Source: Siphonodentalium dalli (taxonomy: Eukaryota; Mollusca; Scaphopoda; Gadilida; Siphonodentaliidae). Taken from it: DNA of 64,000 nt. The DNA lies in NCBI GenBank assembly GCA_032622095.1, contig CP136061.1:116694754-116758753 (forward strand), read 5' to 3'. Under the pieces are notes generated by a model. That model worked only from the letters and a program-made list of their open reading frames with translations, was not told the origin of the DNA and searched no databases. The translations under genes and the position numbers were made by a program. Below, piece after piece: positions 1 to 12,265 of this stretch. Each line of letters starts with the position of its first letter. Position 1 is the first letter of the stretch.

Positions 1-1300
1 CACACACACGACCATGTAGCCACTCGCTTTTCACAATACACCTCGCACATGATCATACATCCATACTTGGTATACCCGTATACCACACACTTGACTATAC
101 AGGCACGAGTCACCATCCAGGCACATCAGGTATACTTCTGCACCTCACACATGACCGTATAGTCACTCTACATATACCTATACACCACATTCATGACAAT
201 ACAGCCACTTCTTATATTCTCCTCACCACTGGCCATACAATCACTCCCTGTATATATATATTTGCCATGTTGCCACTCAAGATATACACCACACCCATAA
301 CAATATAGTCAACCCAAGTATACATATCCACCTCACCAATGGTCACAACCTTGCATATACACATCACGCATGACAATTCGGCCACTAACATCGTGGCCAT
401 ATAGTCAATCATTGTTTACCAATTCACATCACCATTGACCACAGTCACACCACATACATATATTGGCAACACAAGTAACGTTTACACATACACCCATCCA
501 TGCATGTAGAGTCACACAATGTATACATATACACCTCACCCTCTTTGCACCACCTCACCATTGGCCATATGGTCACCCCCTTATCACTCAATATTATCCA
601 CACACATTGCCATTTGTACAATCCAGACTTGCATATACACCTCACCCATGGGAATTTAGCCATTCGCTGTATACTCATTCATTCGACCCATGATCAAACA
701 GCTACTCCCTGTATACATATATACCCACTAATAATCAGCAGCAAAGATGCATATACATACCATATACACATATGATAACAATGACACTTCATATAGACCC
801 ACACGCCAGCCAAAGACCATCCATATATACAAGTATGCATATACACAATCATGACCATACAGCCGTTCCGTATACACCTATATTACACATAAGCATACAA
901 CTCCTTATGTATCCATACACCCACCCATGACCATACAGCCAGCCATATATATCATATACACCCATCCATGACAATAAATCTATCCAATATACACCTGTTC
1001 ATTCCACGCATGATCATGAAGTCACTCAATGTATAAATAAACAACATGCAGATGCCCATGTACATGTAGCTACTCTTGTTATACCCATACACCACTTCAA
1101 TGACCATACAACCACTCCATGTATACCTAATCACCTCACACATTAGCACTCCTTGTATTCCTGCATCTCATCATGAACACCACACACATGACCATATAGA
1201 CACTCATTGTATAACTATTCACACCATTCGTGATTATACTTCATGTATACCTATTCACCTCATATATGCCCACAAGGTCACACACTGACTACCATTTTAC
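1..1300. repeat. Degenerate satellite/minisatellite array
   Basis: The stretch is built of loosely repeated words of about 40 bases: 'catgaccatacagccactc' followed by 'tgtatacctatacacctcac', with many point changes and small gaps. It starts before the window and fades out near 1300. The short open frames on both strands are a by-product of the low-complexity composition and are not genes. Strand bias is strong, with C and A on the + strand. Confidence 0.8.
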
Positions 1301-1792
1301 ATACACTATGCATGTATTAAGTTGATCAATGTTGATCAATTTTAACGCTAATATGCGAGAGTATCCACAGAAATTGGTCCCGCTCAGCTACGTTTCGAAG
1401 TTCTGCCAGTTTCCGTTCAGAAACATGGCCACAATCTCAAAAGAAGTTTTTTTGGCAAATTCCATACTGCATCCTTTAAAATAATTTTGTCATCAAATTT
1501 TATGCGGTTGCAATATGGACCATTTTTTCACATGTTGGCCACCATTTTGAGCCACAGTGACAATTTTGATTCTAATGAGTTGGAATATGCATAATAAATG
1601 GACCGCCCCACTTATATTGCACAGATCTGCCCATTTCTTGATGAAATATGACTGGAAATCCCGATGGTGATTTTTGGTGAAATTTTATTACGCATTCTGT
1701 AAAATCAATTTTTGAGGGACCAGAAGGGCGGTGACCACACGAATTACATACTTCATTGTAAAGTGAGTGGTAAAGTGTAGTTTATGTTACAG
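1301..1792. other. No gene recognised; probable intron upstream of the lectin exon
   Basis: No open frame, RNA gene or clear repeat was recognised here. Because the exon that follows opens with an AG acceptor in phase 1, this DNA is probably intron of the lectin gene, and its earlier exon (signal peptide or another domain) would lie upstream of the satellite, outside the window. Confidence 0.4.
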
Positions 1793-1996
1793 TCTGTAGA
1801 AATGATCCGGGGTACGCATTACATATTCTTGGTGGAGGGTACTATTGCCTGCGGTACATAACACATAAGACCTTCGCCGACGGAGCCCTGGAAACATGCC
1901 ACGCAGATGACCCCAATGCTCACTTCATCTCGGTCACCAGTCGCGTGATGTTAACTGACCTCGAGGGATTGCTGATAAACATCGGACATGGAACAG
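1793..1996 (+). CDS. C-type lectin domain, N-terminal half (internal exon)
   Basis: The exon is framed by an AG acceptor (1791-1792) and a GTATGT donor (1997), and both boundaries are in phase 1. The translation opens with CRNDPGYALHILGGGYYC and continues with a Cys in ETCHADD, the order expected for the first three cysteines of a long-form C-type lectin domain (family knowledge: C1-C2 pair, C3 pairs with the last Cys). The A..TC and hydrophobic 'LTDLEGLL' segments match helices 1 and 2 of the fold. The last base of the exon joins the first two of the exon at 11447 to give an Ala codon, so the frame stays open across the intron. The upstream exon is not visible. Likely a secreted carbohydrate- or ligand-binding protein; the ligand is unknown. 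Confidence 0.85.
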
Positions 1997-2040
1997 GTAT
2001 GTAACAGAGACAAACTACAACATCACGCCGACGAACTTAA

Positions 2041-3073
2041 AGATGGATTATCTCTTTAAATAACAAATTTGAAATAGTTGCGTGAGTATAAAATAATAAA
2101 TATGAAATGAAGACCCCTGTCCGGAAACGCTTCTATCAATTAATATTGATTTTATTTCGAATATGTTATTTAAGGATTAACTGTCATGTGGACTGTTTTT
2201 ATGGAGATGTAACCGTGAGGTTTTTTACATACAATTAGTTATGACCACTTACCTCACGGTTACATCTCCATAAAAACAGTCCACATGACAGTTAATCCTT
2301 ATATTTATATACATTTAGCGAAAAAGCCACTTTTGTAAATGTATTTAAATCGAAAAGTGTATCGTGACAAAACCAGCCCAAAATATCCCATAGCACCCGA
2401 CCAGAAACCAGCTGAGAACAATTTCAAAACGAGGCTCTTTATATTGAAACCTGATGATTTATTAAGTCAATCCTGCGCGAGTGCAAATGCGCCCAAAACA
2501 TTACGCGTTCTTCTTCTCCAAAATCAATGACGCGTCGATGTAATTATGGTTGCAATTATGACCCTCTCGCGCGTTCACCGAGAAATATTTGCAACTAGTC
2601 ACGTGGGCGCCGACCAATAGGAATGCTGGATTTAGTGATAATCACACTCAGTATGTAAATATTATGAAATGAAATGATTAAATGGAACACTGTATTGTTC
2701 TATTTTTAGAACAGACCATTCAGGCGATACCATGTAGTGATAGAGATCATTAGGCTGTTACCATAGCTACTTTCGGAACGTCAAAAGTCCAAGATTTATT
2801 GTTTGTATTGTTTTATTCCATAGTTATAACCGATAATGAGTCTAATTAACGTTTATATGTGACAAAATTACATAATAAAATTTCTGGTCTCTGTTAACAG
2901 TAACTACTATTGTTCGTTATTTAAACAACCACACCTTTTTAGGCCAGAAAATATTCGAAATAGAATCAATATTAATCGATAGAAGCATTTCTGGACATAG
3001 GTCTTCGATTCATATCTAATATTTTATACCCCGGTAACTATATAACACATGTTTACAAAGAGATAGACCATCT
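2041..3073 (-). mobile_element. TTAA-flanked MITE, family A, copy 1 (interrupted)
   Basis: TTAA lies at 2037-2040 and 3074-3077. The ends are inverted repeats (agatggattatctcttt at the left; its near complement at 3056-3073), extending with mismatches for about 120 bases. The same family is at 42771-43290 and 49566-50050. About 500 bases between roughly 2165 and 2660 have no counterpart in the 520-bp copy, so this copy carries a nested insertion that includes the 50-bp palindrome. TTAA target use is typical of piggyBac and some Kolobok elements; no transposase is present. Confidence 0.8.
2171..2301. repeat. Perfect 50-bp inverted repeat (fold-back)
   Basis: The arms 2171-2220 and 2252-2301 are exact reverse complements over 50 bases, with a 31-base spacer. 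It is nested inside the interrupted family A MITE. Perfect arms in otherwise diverged DNA point to a recent fold-back insertion or to gene-conversion-like arm repair. Confidence 0.9.
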
Positions 3074-3077
3074 TTAA

Positions 3078-6000
3078 ACGGAAAAAGGGCTTCGAAGACG
3101 GTCCAAGAGAAATAACATACATCTCTGTAAAACAACTATCATAAACAATTACATCAACAAAATATATTGACTTTGTTCTTATTTTAATTAACAACTCTCC
3201 ACTAACGAGATTTCGCATGTCAAAACCACATTGTCACGTAATAAGTGGAACTACCGATAAACGTCCAATTAGTTCAAAAAGATACCAAAATTTAATCAAA
3301 ACTTGACTGTAAACATTTGAAAATGTCAAAGCATTGAAAAGTATTCTGAAAATAATATTCAGACTAAAATATTTTAACGTACCCATGAAACAGTTTTCGA
3401 TTACAAAACGTGTACCGGTACGGGTAGCTACCCGTATACCCACCCGTACGCTACCGCCTTGAACTCGCTATTAACGAAAAGTCACGCGTTGAAACCATTG
3501 TTAAACTGCTACAGTGATTTGTTAACAAACGTCTCTAATATTGTAGTAGAATTCAGCACATCGACTGGTAAAGTATGATGAGCCAACTGCAACACAATTG
3601 ATATATATGCTATATAGAAATTGTTATTCGCTTTATTTGCCGACATTATACTTACCGTTATGGAGACGATGGTCCTCTGGATAATCCGTTGAATTAATCA
3701 AGGATGAGGCGAAAGTGCATGGTAAGGGGTTGGGTTTTACTTTTACTCATTATGGTAACATTTTCAATTGGATTTCACAAATGATTAATGACTAAAATAT
3801 AGTTTGAATTTTCAGTCTGAGAAATTATACTATGAAAGTTCTATTTTCAATTAAATTTCCCAACCAATGTTCGGTGTAAAGTGAATTGATTTAGTTTTAG
3901 ACCCATGCAGGGTCCAATAAAGTTCTTTGCCTACATGTAGTTTGAGTCAAATATAAGACCGAATTTGCCCTTTATATTAGTTGAAGCATATTTAATCATA
4001 TCAAGTGTTGGGTTGGAATTTTACAACATATCGAAGGGTCGGGGCATGAGATGGGAACGTTTATCCATATAATTGGGATTTTGGTCTGGATCTAAAGCCG
4101 GAGGTAGTTTGAAAAGTTCAACTTGGAAACGACAAAGAGCGTTCAATGATATTCTATTCATTATATGGTTTGAATACAGAATACAGTGTTTTCTTCACTT
4201 CTGTGTGAAACCCAGGAAACAGATGAAACTCGCTCAGACAACATGTATGATAAGCTTTGGCACAGAATACAACTTCTATATATCTATTATATCGGTACGT
4301 CGTGTATCAACATATAATTATTATCTCCACTACAATATGTATTATTATTGAGGCTCAAAAGCGCCATGTCGTTCAAATGGTAAAATCTATTAAAATGAGT
4401 AATCAGTTACCACGCACATACGACAAAGTAACTAAACCAAAAGTGTAATACATGTATAAGTATAGGATAATGGCTGAAAAAACTGTCAATTATTTCAGCG
4501 AATGGATCAATGACCTGATCCGAAACGTCACCTCTGATCAGAATGGATTAACCAAAAAACCGGATCAACACACATGAGTTGTAATATGGGGTCGGCCTTG
4601 CCCACTCGTTCATTGTCGTGACATTTTAACATGTTGTCAACATAATGGACTGGCAGTACCCATTGACTTTTCAAACCGTTGACTGAACACGACGTTTTTG
4701 CTCTTATATACATTTCGGCATTTGTATTAAATTATTTATCGCGTCGGATTTGGCGGAAAATTCTAAATTGAATGATAGATTGGTGCACGTGGTATGCTTA
4801 GATTCAAGAAATTTTAACAGTGTGAAAAGTCAACGCCTGAAATTCGATGTTAGACACCTCCACCGCGAGTGAAGACGCTATATATGGACCCCCTTCTGAT
4901 TTACTTCCAATTGTCAGTCAGAGCATCATTATACCATTATACACCAATCATTGTATATGAAATTTTTATGGAAGCATGAACTCAGTATGAGTGTTCATTT
5001 TCTCAAATGTGCTTGCTTCAGTGAACATTACTGAACAAATTCTCATATATTATCGAAATGGTCATGTATCGATTGGAATGGCACATTGATATGTCCTGCA
5101 ACTCAAATTAAGCGAGAAAATCGGTCCAGATTTTCGCCCATGTCTTGGTTAGAACCCGTACCAACCTCGTCTAATATGGACATATGCAAATATTTGTAAC
5201 TATAAGTCATAAAAACGAAATGGTTCACAGTGAAATAACAGTCCATTAAGTTCGATGTTGAACATCCGTTATTAAAATGGATCGTTGTTTGTAAAATAAT
5301 GTACGATCCATCATCCAACATATATATATTAATATATAACCGGATGCGGCGAACAAAGGAGTGACGGCATGCTCATTGTTTTAATTCTACGATATCCTCA
5401 TGCCTATAAATATGCAAGGATCGATACTGCATCTAGCACAATCTACTCACTCTCTTAACCATAAGCTGTTTTTACTGCAGAGAACACAGTGTTGTCAGTG
5501 AATCTATTGAGTTTCCGTAGTTAGCTAAGTGCCAGATACCGCCTCGAGAGTTTGGACATAAAGAGTGGCTTAAATGACAACTTTATCAATGCGAATTGCG
5601 GATGACATCTTCCATTAAATAGGTTAATGGATAGCTGACTGCTATTTCATATAATTCATTTACTTATGTGAAAGATTTTACCGGTCAACGGGACACATCT
5701 ATACCCGTTCAAAATCACTATTGTTGTATGTGCCGCACTGAAAGTATGCAAGTAAATGTAGAACTGTCGGTGATGAATGTAAGAACGTTTATATACTGAT
5801 CCATGTTCTTCTTAGTGGTGATGTTTTTAAGGAATTGTTTACATTTTGTGCACACTATACCCACCGCGAGTGCCTTAGTTTTAATATATACCTCTTTACT
5901 CGGGACGAATTAATCGTGATAAATAAACTGCACACATTTCTACAATGTAAGCCACTGCTTATAATCCATGTAAAAGTATCACATTTATATAATGGCCACT

Positions 6001-6120
6001 TGGCCTTCCAATTTACGAGTATAACTACGTTTAGCAAGAGTATTCACATTTTCCCAAGCGTAGTGTTCCTCGTCACTTTAACATGGGCAACACCGAGTCA
6101 ACATGCTTGTTATCTACCTC
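3078..6120. other. Intronic DNA, nothing recognised
   Basis: Only short open frames occur (at most about 90 codons), with no domain-like content. There is no RNA gene, long repeat or terminal inverted repeat that I can support. Base composition is AT-rich like the surroundings. Confidence 0.5.
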
Positions 6121-6123
6121 ACT

Positions 6124-6200
6124 CGTATTTAAATTCGCGCAGAACTATTTTTCGCGCAGCCGGCGGTGCGCGAATTTACAACTGAGGGAAAAAAGTATGA
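6124..6200. repeat. CG-rich fold-back element, family D copy 1
   Basis: The words 'gtatttaaattcgcgcag', 'ctatttttcgcgcag' and 'gtgcgcgaattta' are arranged as a partial palindrome. The same words recur at 6588-6660, 16826-16935 and 17314-17395. The motif is strikingly richer in CpG than the surrounding AT-rich DNA. Confidence 0.7.
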
Positions 6201-6587
6201 TTCCGAGTTTAGCGTATCCTGTGGCAAAATAAAGAGTTTAATTTTGGTAATGAGCCTTTATATATTATCAAAACCTGCATTGAGTCGAGAAATTATGTGT
6301 ATACCAAGTCAATCTCAAGAGGGCATGTGTAAAATGGTAAATCATAATCGATTAAATAAAGTTTGATATTATATGATATTCAAATGTCTTGTCAATGACT
6401 CCTAACTGCATGTATCATATGTTGCTCATTGCAGCAAAACAAGTGTAGACACATACTCATATATGGACAGTTATATTATACTGGCTGCACATGGTGGTGA
6501 TTTTATAATCTGCTTTTTTAAAGGAACGATTAAGCACCGAAACCGCCATCGGATAAGAGACGTTTTGTAAAATTCTTCTGTCAGTTT

Positions 6588-6660
6588 TGAATTCGCGCAC
6601 CATCGTGCGCGAATTTAATACTGAGCGAAAAATAGTACTGCGTGAATTAAAATACGGTTA
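6588..6660. repeat. CG-rich fold-back element, family D copy 2
   Basis: It contains 'gaattcgcgcacc', 'gtgcgcgaattt', 'ctgagcgaaaaatagtactgcg' and an ending near 'aaaatacgg'. It is the right-hand half of the family palindrome, with the left arm mostly missing. Confidence 0.7.
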
Positions 6661-7024
6661 AAGTATATACTATGGGGACCCTAAGGGTGCGTTCGCGTGT
6701 CGGAATACTTATCAGCTACATAAAGCGCTTGTAATTTATATAGTGGACGTCTTTTATCGAGTGAAGGCTATACACCCTATACCACCAACGACACTACAAT
6801 TTTATCACACGTTACAAGTCACGAACATTTGACAAGAATTTTCTGATATATCATATATACCTGTATATATAGGCATGGCATTTGGCTAATTAAAAACATA
6901 AGACATCAGCTTCCCGAAAATAAACCATCAACAGAGTGTCTTTACCATCTTATTGTGGGTGAAATAGACACTTCTTTACCCTTTCTATATTAACTACTCA
7001 TTGATGAGTGTTTATCCCATAGGA

Positions 7025-7089
7025 AATGTTCAGATAATAAGTTCAACAAATGACCACATGTCGTTTGTTGAACTTATTATCTGAACATT
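7025..7089. repeat. Perfect 26-bp inverted repeat
   Basis: The arms 7025-7050 and 7064-7089 are exact reverse complements with a 13-base loop. There is no A-rich tail or coding content. It could be a tiny MITE or a hairpin insertion in the lectin intron. Confidence 0.85.
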
Positions 7090-9465
7090 ACCCTCCAATA
7101 AATTGGACTACTTCTGCACTTGGATTATCTGTCGTCTACTTATTTTTACCTTAAATCCATCCAGATGAATAATAGACCATTCCAATGTGTACTTTTATAA
7201 ATGAGTGAGAGAATCCATTTAGTATACGAAGGGTTAATATGGAAGGCCGCGCGATCACTGCGATATTTTACTCTCCATACACTTGCATGGTGAACCAAAT
7301 AGATGGCCACACCGTCATTTTCCAGACGGAATGTCCGCTTTAGGGCGGTTTACATTGCTGTTGATCTGAAAACAGATCTGTGTGAAGTCACATGTCGCAT
7401 ATTATTGTGATCAAAATATGATTACTGACAGTGAACGCGCGCTCATCAGTACTCTGGTAATTGACAATTCACTATGAGTCGTGTCAGTTTAGGCTAGACA
7501 AAAAAAAAATGAATCAACTATCAGCAGACCGAAGCAGTTTATTCTTACACCAGTTGATAATGGTTCGAAGAAAGAATGAAAGTCGCATGAGAACAAATCA
7601 CGCACGAATACACAATAAACAACAGTGTAGATATAGAAATAGGGCTACTTCATATACGACCCCTATCACAGAAATGTGCGGAATTTCCCATCTAATCACA
7701 ACTTTGTGAGCATATAATAACAAAATGACCTAGATTATATGCTGCGCCAGTCAACGTCAGTGATAGCGGCCTTGTTATGCTATGCTTTTGCGGTCGCCAT
7801 GTTTTTCACTGAGTGTACTAAGGTATTACCAAACTCCAAGAAGAACAAATATTAATACGATATACTGTATATAGTAAAAACTTTACTTTAAGTACTTTGT
7901 CACCACATGCACCAGCACACATGTTCTCGATTACACAGTGTGAAATACATGGGTTGAAGAAAGATTAAGCACATTCGCCAAGCCCGAGTAACAATTAATC
8001 AACTCAGATTTGCCTGTCGCAATGCCTCGGTGTTGACCGTGACTTATAACGGGCACGATTTTTGCTCACACGAACGAATACCGTTTTCTTTCTGTGTCCA
8101 TTTCTATATCAACCCGTTTACACCAGACTGCGTGTAGAACTGTATACAGATCTACAGCAATGTAAACACACCCTTAGAATTGAGATAGAGTCTGTTCAAT
8201 AACCCGTTATTTGTTAAACATTCACAACTAACAAGACAAATCGACAATTGTCCGACTGATTGATGCGCAGCAACACTAAGTGAAAATGTTTCCCTACAAT
8301 ATCAGTAAAGCAACACAAAATCCCCACAGTACTACAAATAATTACAGCAGCTTGATCAAATAGACAAAGCCGATTGCAATTAAAAAGGAAAACTTTTAAT
8401 ATTCTGCTTCAGTCGATGGCATGTATTGTAGGAATTTTACTAAAGTAAATTGGACTGGGCAACAGATTGAAGCCGATATTGACATGCGCGTGTACATGCA
8501 TTTGATCAAGTCGCGTATTGTGTTATTGGCTTCTGTCATTTGATTGGATGCACGGCTAAATTTGGCAATATTAAAGGAACACAGGGCACCCACAGTTAGG
8601 GCAAATTTGCTGAAAATAATATGATACATGTAATATGCAAGACGTATAAAACGACCCCTCTATGGTGTTAAGGTGGATACACACTTGCATATAATCTCTA
8701 TAACTATCGTGTATTTGGCGATCGGCAAGTGAATTTCAAGTCGTGTAATATTAGTCCGCTTACAACCCAATCATTAAGTATGTGGTTGACCACTCTTTAG
8801 GTGATGAGAATAAACAATTCTGTATTGAATTGGTAAACATATATTATAATATATTATATCTCACGTGACGTTCTCGCATTCTGATTGGCTGCACACAGCT
8901 ATACCATTTTACGATAGTACCCCAGTACAATTCCTACATGCCTACTATTCTTTTTCTATTTATAGTAACAAACTCATTTCTGAAATCGGGTTGCCGCCTG
9001 AAGATACGGCCAATCTTAAACTAAACCTTGTACGATACTTGTTGCAATATCGGTATATCATTAGATTAATTTATTGGTGAATTGTAATGATCTTACACAT
9101 GTCCGATCATAGCTAGCCAATGTATTTAATAGTTTAGTTGGCAAGCGGCCAGTCCTAATTTTGTAATGCCAGTGGACGTTATTTACAACATCCTTTTCCG
9201 TTTTAATCGAAGATAAGCAAGTTAACTTCTAAAATTTCGCTAAATTGTCTTTGCTAATGACATATTTATAGAAATAAATGCACGAATCACGAAGAGATGT
9301 AACTAATAACATAGTTATGCTCCCTGTCATCGTCAAAATATTGCCGTAAATTGTAAAATCTGAGACCAATTTCCAAAATTCACGGTAAATAAAAATGTTA
9401 CAAAATCAGACACACAAATTGTGTGAGAATTGGCACCAATGTTCGATATAATATAATAAATAATG
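7090..9465. other. Intronic DNA, nothing recognised
   Basis: Only short, non-domain open frames are present. No repeats with a partner elsewhere in the window were noticed apart from AT-rich simple stretches near 8840-8860. Confidence 0.45.
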
Positions 9466-9531
9466 AATGTCTTGTCGTTGACTATGCCAAAGTAGTGGTC
9501 TTCGAGGAGGAATAGTCAACGACAAGACATT
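9466..9531. repeat. Perfect 20-bp inverted repeat
   Basis: The arms 9466-9485 and 9512-9531 are exact reverse complements with a 26-base spacer. Flanking AT-rich bases extend the pairing imperfectly. Nothing is coded. Confidence 0.8.
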
Positions 9532-10321
9532 TATTTTATTTGCATCCATAATTAAATGCAGGGGATTGAGCCACAAGTTACAAATATCATCTTGGTCTCG
9601 CTCCCGACAATGATATAAAGAACATGATATTTACATAAGTATAATGTAAGGCACGATCCACATGTATAAAAAGTAGTATATACTATACATGTATATGGAT
9701 ATATGGATATTATGATATAACAGATGTATATCCACGATGGTGTTGGGTCCATCACTGTGCATCCGGGGGGGGGGGGGTTCTGCTACAGTCTGTGTTACTT
9801 TAAGATATGTAACAGTAATGCAGCCTAGTCGCTGATGTCAAAGCGGCAAGTTGAAGCTATGTAAGTTTGAACAAAATTGAATACCTGTTTATATAATGTC
9901 ATGTAGCGATATGTCATCAATAAGTAGCGTACAGACAGTGATATTTGACATATCGAAAGCTGTTAAATTATTTGCTAGAGTAATTCTATGAAGTGTGAAC
10001 AGTGCGCAAATTATAGAAATAATGACTCGCATATTCAACTGGATGACCACATCGACAACTTGGACTGTCACTAATAAAGTTGCAAAATTTGTCAGCATTT
10101 AGGTCGCTAAATAAGTTACTGAGCTTACAATGGATTATGATCAGTCGTCGTTTTCCTGTATTGAAATGATCGGGTGTTTCAGTACTATATTTGTTGATGC
10201 TAATTTTGTTTTGAAAACGTTTAGTGAGTAACTAGTTATTACTAATATTAGTTGCATTCTTCCGCAGTAATGCCAGATATAAAATGTTCTTGAACATTAG
10301 TAACGTTATTATAACATTACT

Positions 10322-10678
10322 AAAAATCTTCAGCAAATTGCGGATTAGAAATCATACTCTGGAAATTTAAAAAGGGCGCCATAAACAACCGAAGATTCCT
10401 GTAGACAAGAGAATATGCAGAAAGTTTGGATTGGAAACGGAAACCGAGGAACATTTTATTTTAAAAATGTCCTATTTACAAAAGCATTCGTCTCCGTGTC
10501 TTTGACGAAATAAATCACAAGTTTACTAATATGACTGATGCACAAATATTCATTTTCATACTGCGAAATGATAAAACAGAAACGTGCAATATCATCTGTA
10601 ACATGGTCCGTCTATTTTCCACAAAAGGTGTGAAACACCAGATTTTCAGCAACAAACATGATACATTTTCATTTTAAT
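10322..10678 (+). pseudogene. LINE reverse-transcriptase C-terminal tail, relic
   Basis: The forward frame reads KIFSKLRIRNHTLEI, a stop, then RHKQPKIPVDKRICRKFGLE and TETEEHFIL. A frame slip at about 10465 follows, then KCPIYKSIRLRVFDEINHKF continues to a TAA at 10676-10678. The pattern of conserved basic and aromatic residues, then C..(C)....E.EHF.L.CP.Y...R, is the C-terminal zinc-knuckle region of many LINE ORF2 proteins; one Cys is replaced by Phe. One stop and one frameshift show it is dead. It lies in sense orientation inside the lectin intron. Confidence 0.7.
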
Positions 10679-10731
10679 TCTGCTTACAATTGTGTATACT
10701 TATTGTATCATATATAGAGGATATGAAATGA

Positions 10732-10833
10732 GTGTTTCTCTCATATGATATTTATGAAACGAGTCTAAGAATTTTCAGTTTAGAAAACTGAAAATTCGTG
10801 ACGAGTTTCATAAATATCATATGAGAGAAACAC
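10732..10833. repeat. Perfect 29-bp inverted repeat with nested inner palindrome
   Basis: The arms 10732-10760 and 10805-10833 match exactly. The spacer itself holds a second inverted repeat around 'ttttcagttt/aaactgaaaa'. The sequence right after it ('acgaattacatattctattt') recurs at about 11070-11090, so the fold-back lies beside a short direct repeat. Confidence 0.85.
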
Positions 10834-11446
10834 GAATTACATATTCTATTTATCATATGACACCTATAAATTGATTATGATGTCCAAAACGCACACAAAT
10901 CACTAAATAGCTATATGACATTGGCAGCAAAATGTTAATGTGACGTCACTTCATTGCACCGGATGCCCAATTGCACCTGGTGAACTAGCAGAAATAATAT
11001 GCACGCGAAGATATAGTGCGCTATTCTGTTCTCAGTTTGTGACATTATATCGTATGTTTATTAGATAAATACGAATTACATATTCTATTTATCGTATAAC
11101 AATGTCCAAAACTATATATTTCAAGATTATAATAGCGAGAATTTCGGCATCGCGTTGATTGACGCGCACGAATTTGACCTGCATTTAGTCAGAGATGCGG
11201 CTCGGCCCCCAGCTGCAATTCAGCCAATCAGAACACACTTTTTGTCAACAAACCAATCAAATTATCGGAAGGTGATATGAATTAGTAATTGATATGAAAT
11301 TGATTTATGACATAGTTTCCAACGTAAATAATGATTGCGTCATATGATAAATATATTTATTGTTATTTATGTTGTGACATCGGCCCCGTGTGGGTGTTAT
11401 TGTCAATAAACTTATCTTACATGACTTTTGATTTTAACATTTACAG

Positions 11447-11682
11447 CAACATTGTGGATCGACGGGAGGGATATCGCGGGGGATAACGACGGGTGGAGAT
11501 TAAAGAATGGCGCCGGGCGCTGGATGACGTGGTTTGACTGGCCTGCTAACGATCCAGACTACGGGGACGACGACTGCATGAGAATAGCATACGTCAGCGG
11601 GAGATTCACAACGATGGATACAGAATGTTTCGACTTCAATACGAGATACTATTTCGCTTATTTTTGCCAAATAGACATATAG
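11447..11682 (+). CDS. C-type lectin domain, C-terminal half (terminal exon)
   Basis: The exon follows TTTACAG and enters in phase 1, matching the donor at 1996/1997. The protein reads ATLWIDGRDIAGDNDGW, then WMTWFDWPANDP, DDDCMRI, DTEC and YFCQIDI, and stops at TAG 11680-11682. WIDG stands for the WIGL core strand, and DDDC, DTEC and YFC supply cysteines four to six of the long-form fold. The usual sugar/calcium triplets (EPN or QPD, and WND) are not evident: the site reads ANDPD and the WND position reads FTTMD, so calcium-dependent sugar binding is uncertain. With the upstream exon it gives a domain of about 146 residues, somewhat long for a C-type lectin domain. A family C MITE begins about 95 bases after the stop, in the likely 3' UTR. 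Confidence 0.9.
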
Positions 11683-11777
11683 TAGATCACTGGATAATTC
11701 CAAAGCAGTGTTTGTGGCTACAATAACAACAATGGAAACCAACATAACATTTGATGTAAAAATCATTCGCACATTAA

Positions 11778-12265
11778 GGGTATACGTTCGCACACAGTGG
11801 CAAGTTTGCCAGGTATTTTTGCAGGCATTTCGTCACAGAAAACTTTTATGTGTAACTTTTCAGGATTTAGTCGGAAACATGGCTTGTTGCCATTCATCGG
11901 CAAGCTCTCATATTTCCGACTAAATCCTGAAAAGTTACCCATAATACTGCTGTGGATAAGGAGTCGATTATTTAGGGGCATTACTTTACAATTTATGTAT
12001 GTAGTTCTACATGTAACCGTGCTACTAACATTTACGTTCAGATACATGTGTGATTGATTCTTGGGAAATCATTGCATGATATTTGAGGCATATTTCGGTA
12101 CCATCGATATAGTTGGAAGCACGGAGTTTTTATCTCACGCTATTAACTGTGATTCACATGCATTTTATCAGAATTTTTGTGTTCGTTTACTGGCACATTC
12201 TACCTTTTTGTATCGAAAGGCATGCAAAAATATGCCAGAACAATTTGCAAATGTGTGAACGCACA
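11778..12265. mobile_element. TTAA-flanked MITE, family C
   Basis: TTAA lies at 11774-11777 and 12266-12269, and the flanking word GCACATTAA is shared. The left end (tatacgttcgcacacagtgg) and the complement of the right end (tgtgcgttcacacatttgc) are imperfect inverted repeats extending about 60 bases to 'tttttgca(g/t)gc.tttcg'. A perfect 26-bp palindrome (11852-11877 with 11913-11938) sits inside. No transposase is encoded. It lies in or next to the 3' UTR of the lectin gene. Confidence 0.65.

Larger units (their letters stand above)
1997..11446 (+). other. Intron within the C-type lectin domain (about 9.45 kb)
   Basis: It starts GTATGT and ends TTTACAG, and is phase 1 at both ends. It has collected a TTAA-flanked MITE with a nested insertion (2041-3073), several perfect fold-back sequences, and a decayed LINE tail (10322-10678). 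The rest (about 3.1-6.1, 7.1-9.4 and 9.6-10.3 kb) shows no gene, RNA or clear repeat by eye. An intron at this point, just before the WIGL-like strand, is inferred from the matching frames and not from transcripts. Confidence 0.75.

Noticed and set aside
212-1288. Several 60-90 codon frames at the window start
   Set aside because: Low-complexity satellite; all frames lack domains and overlap on both strands.
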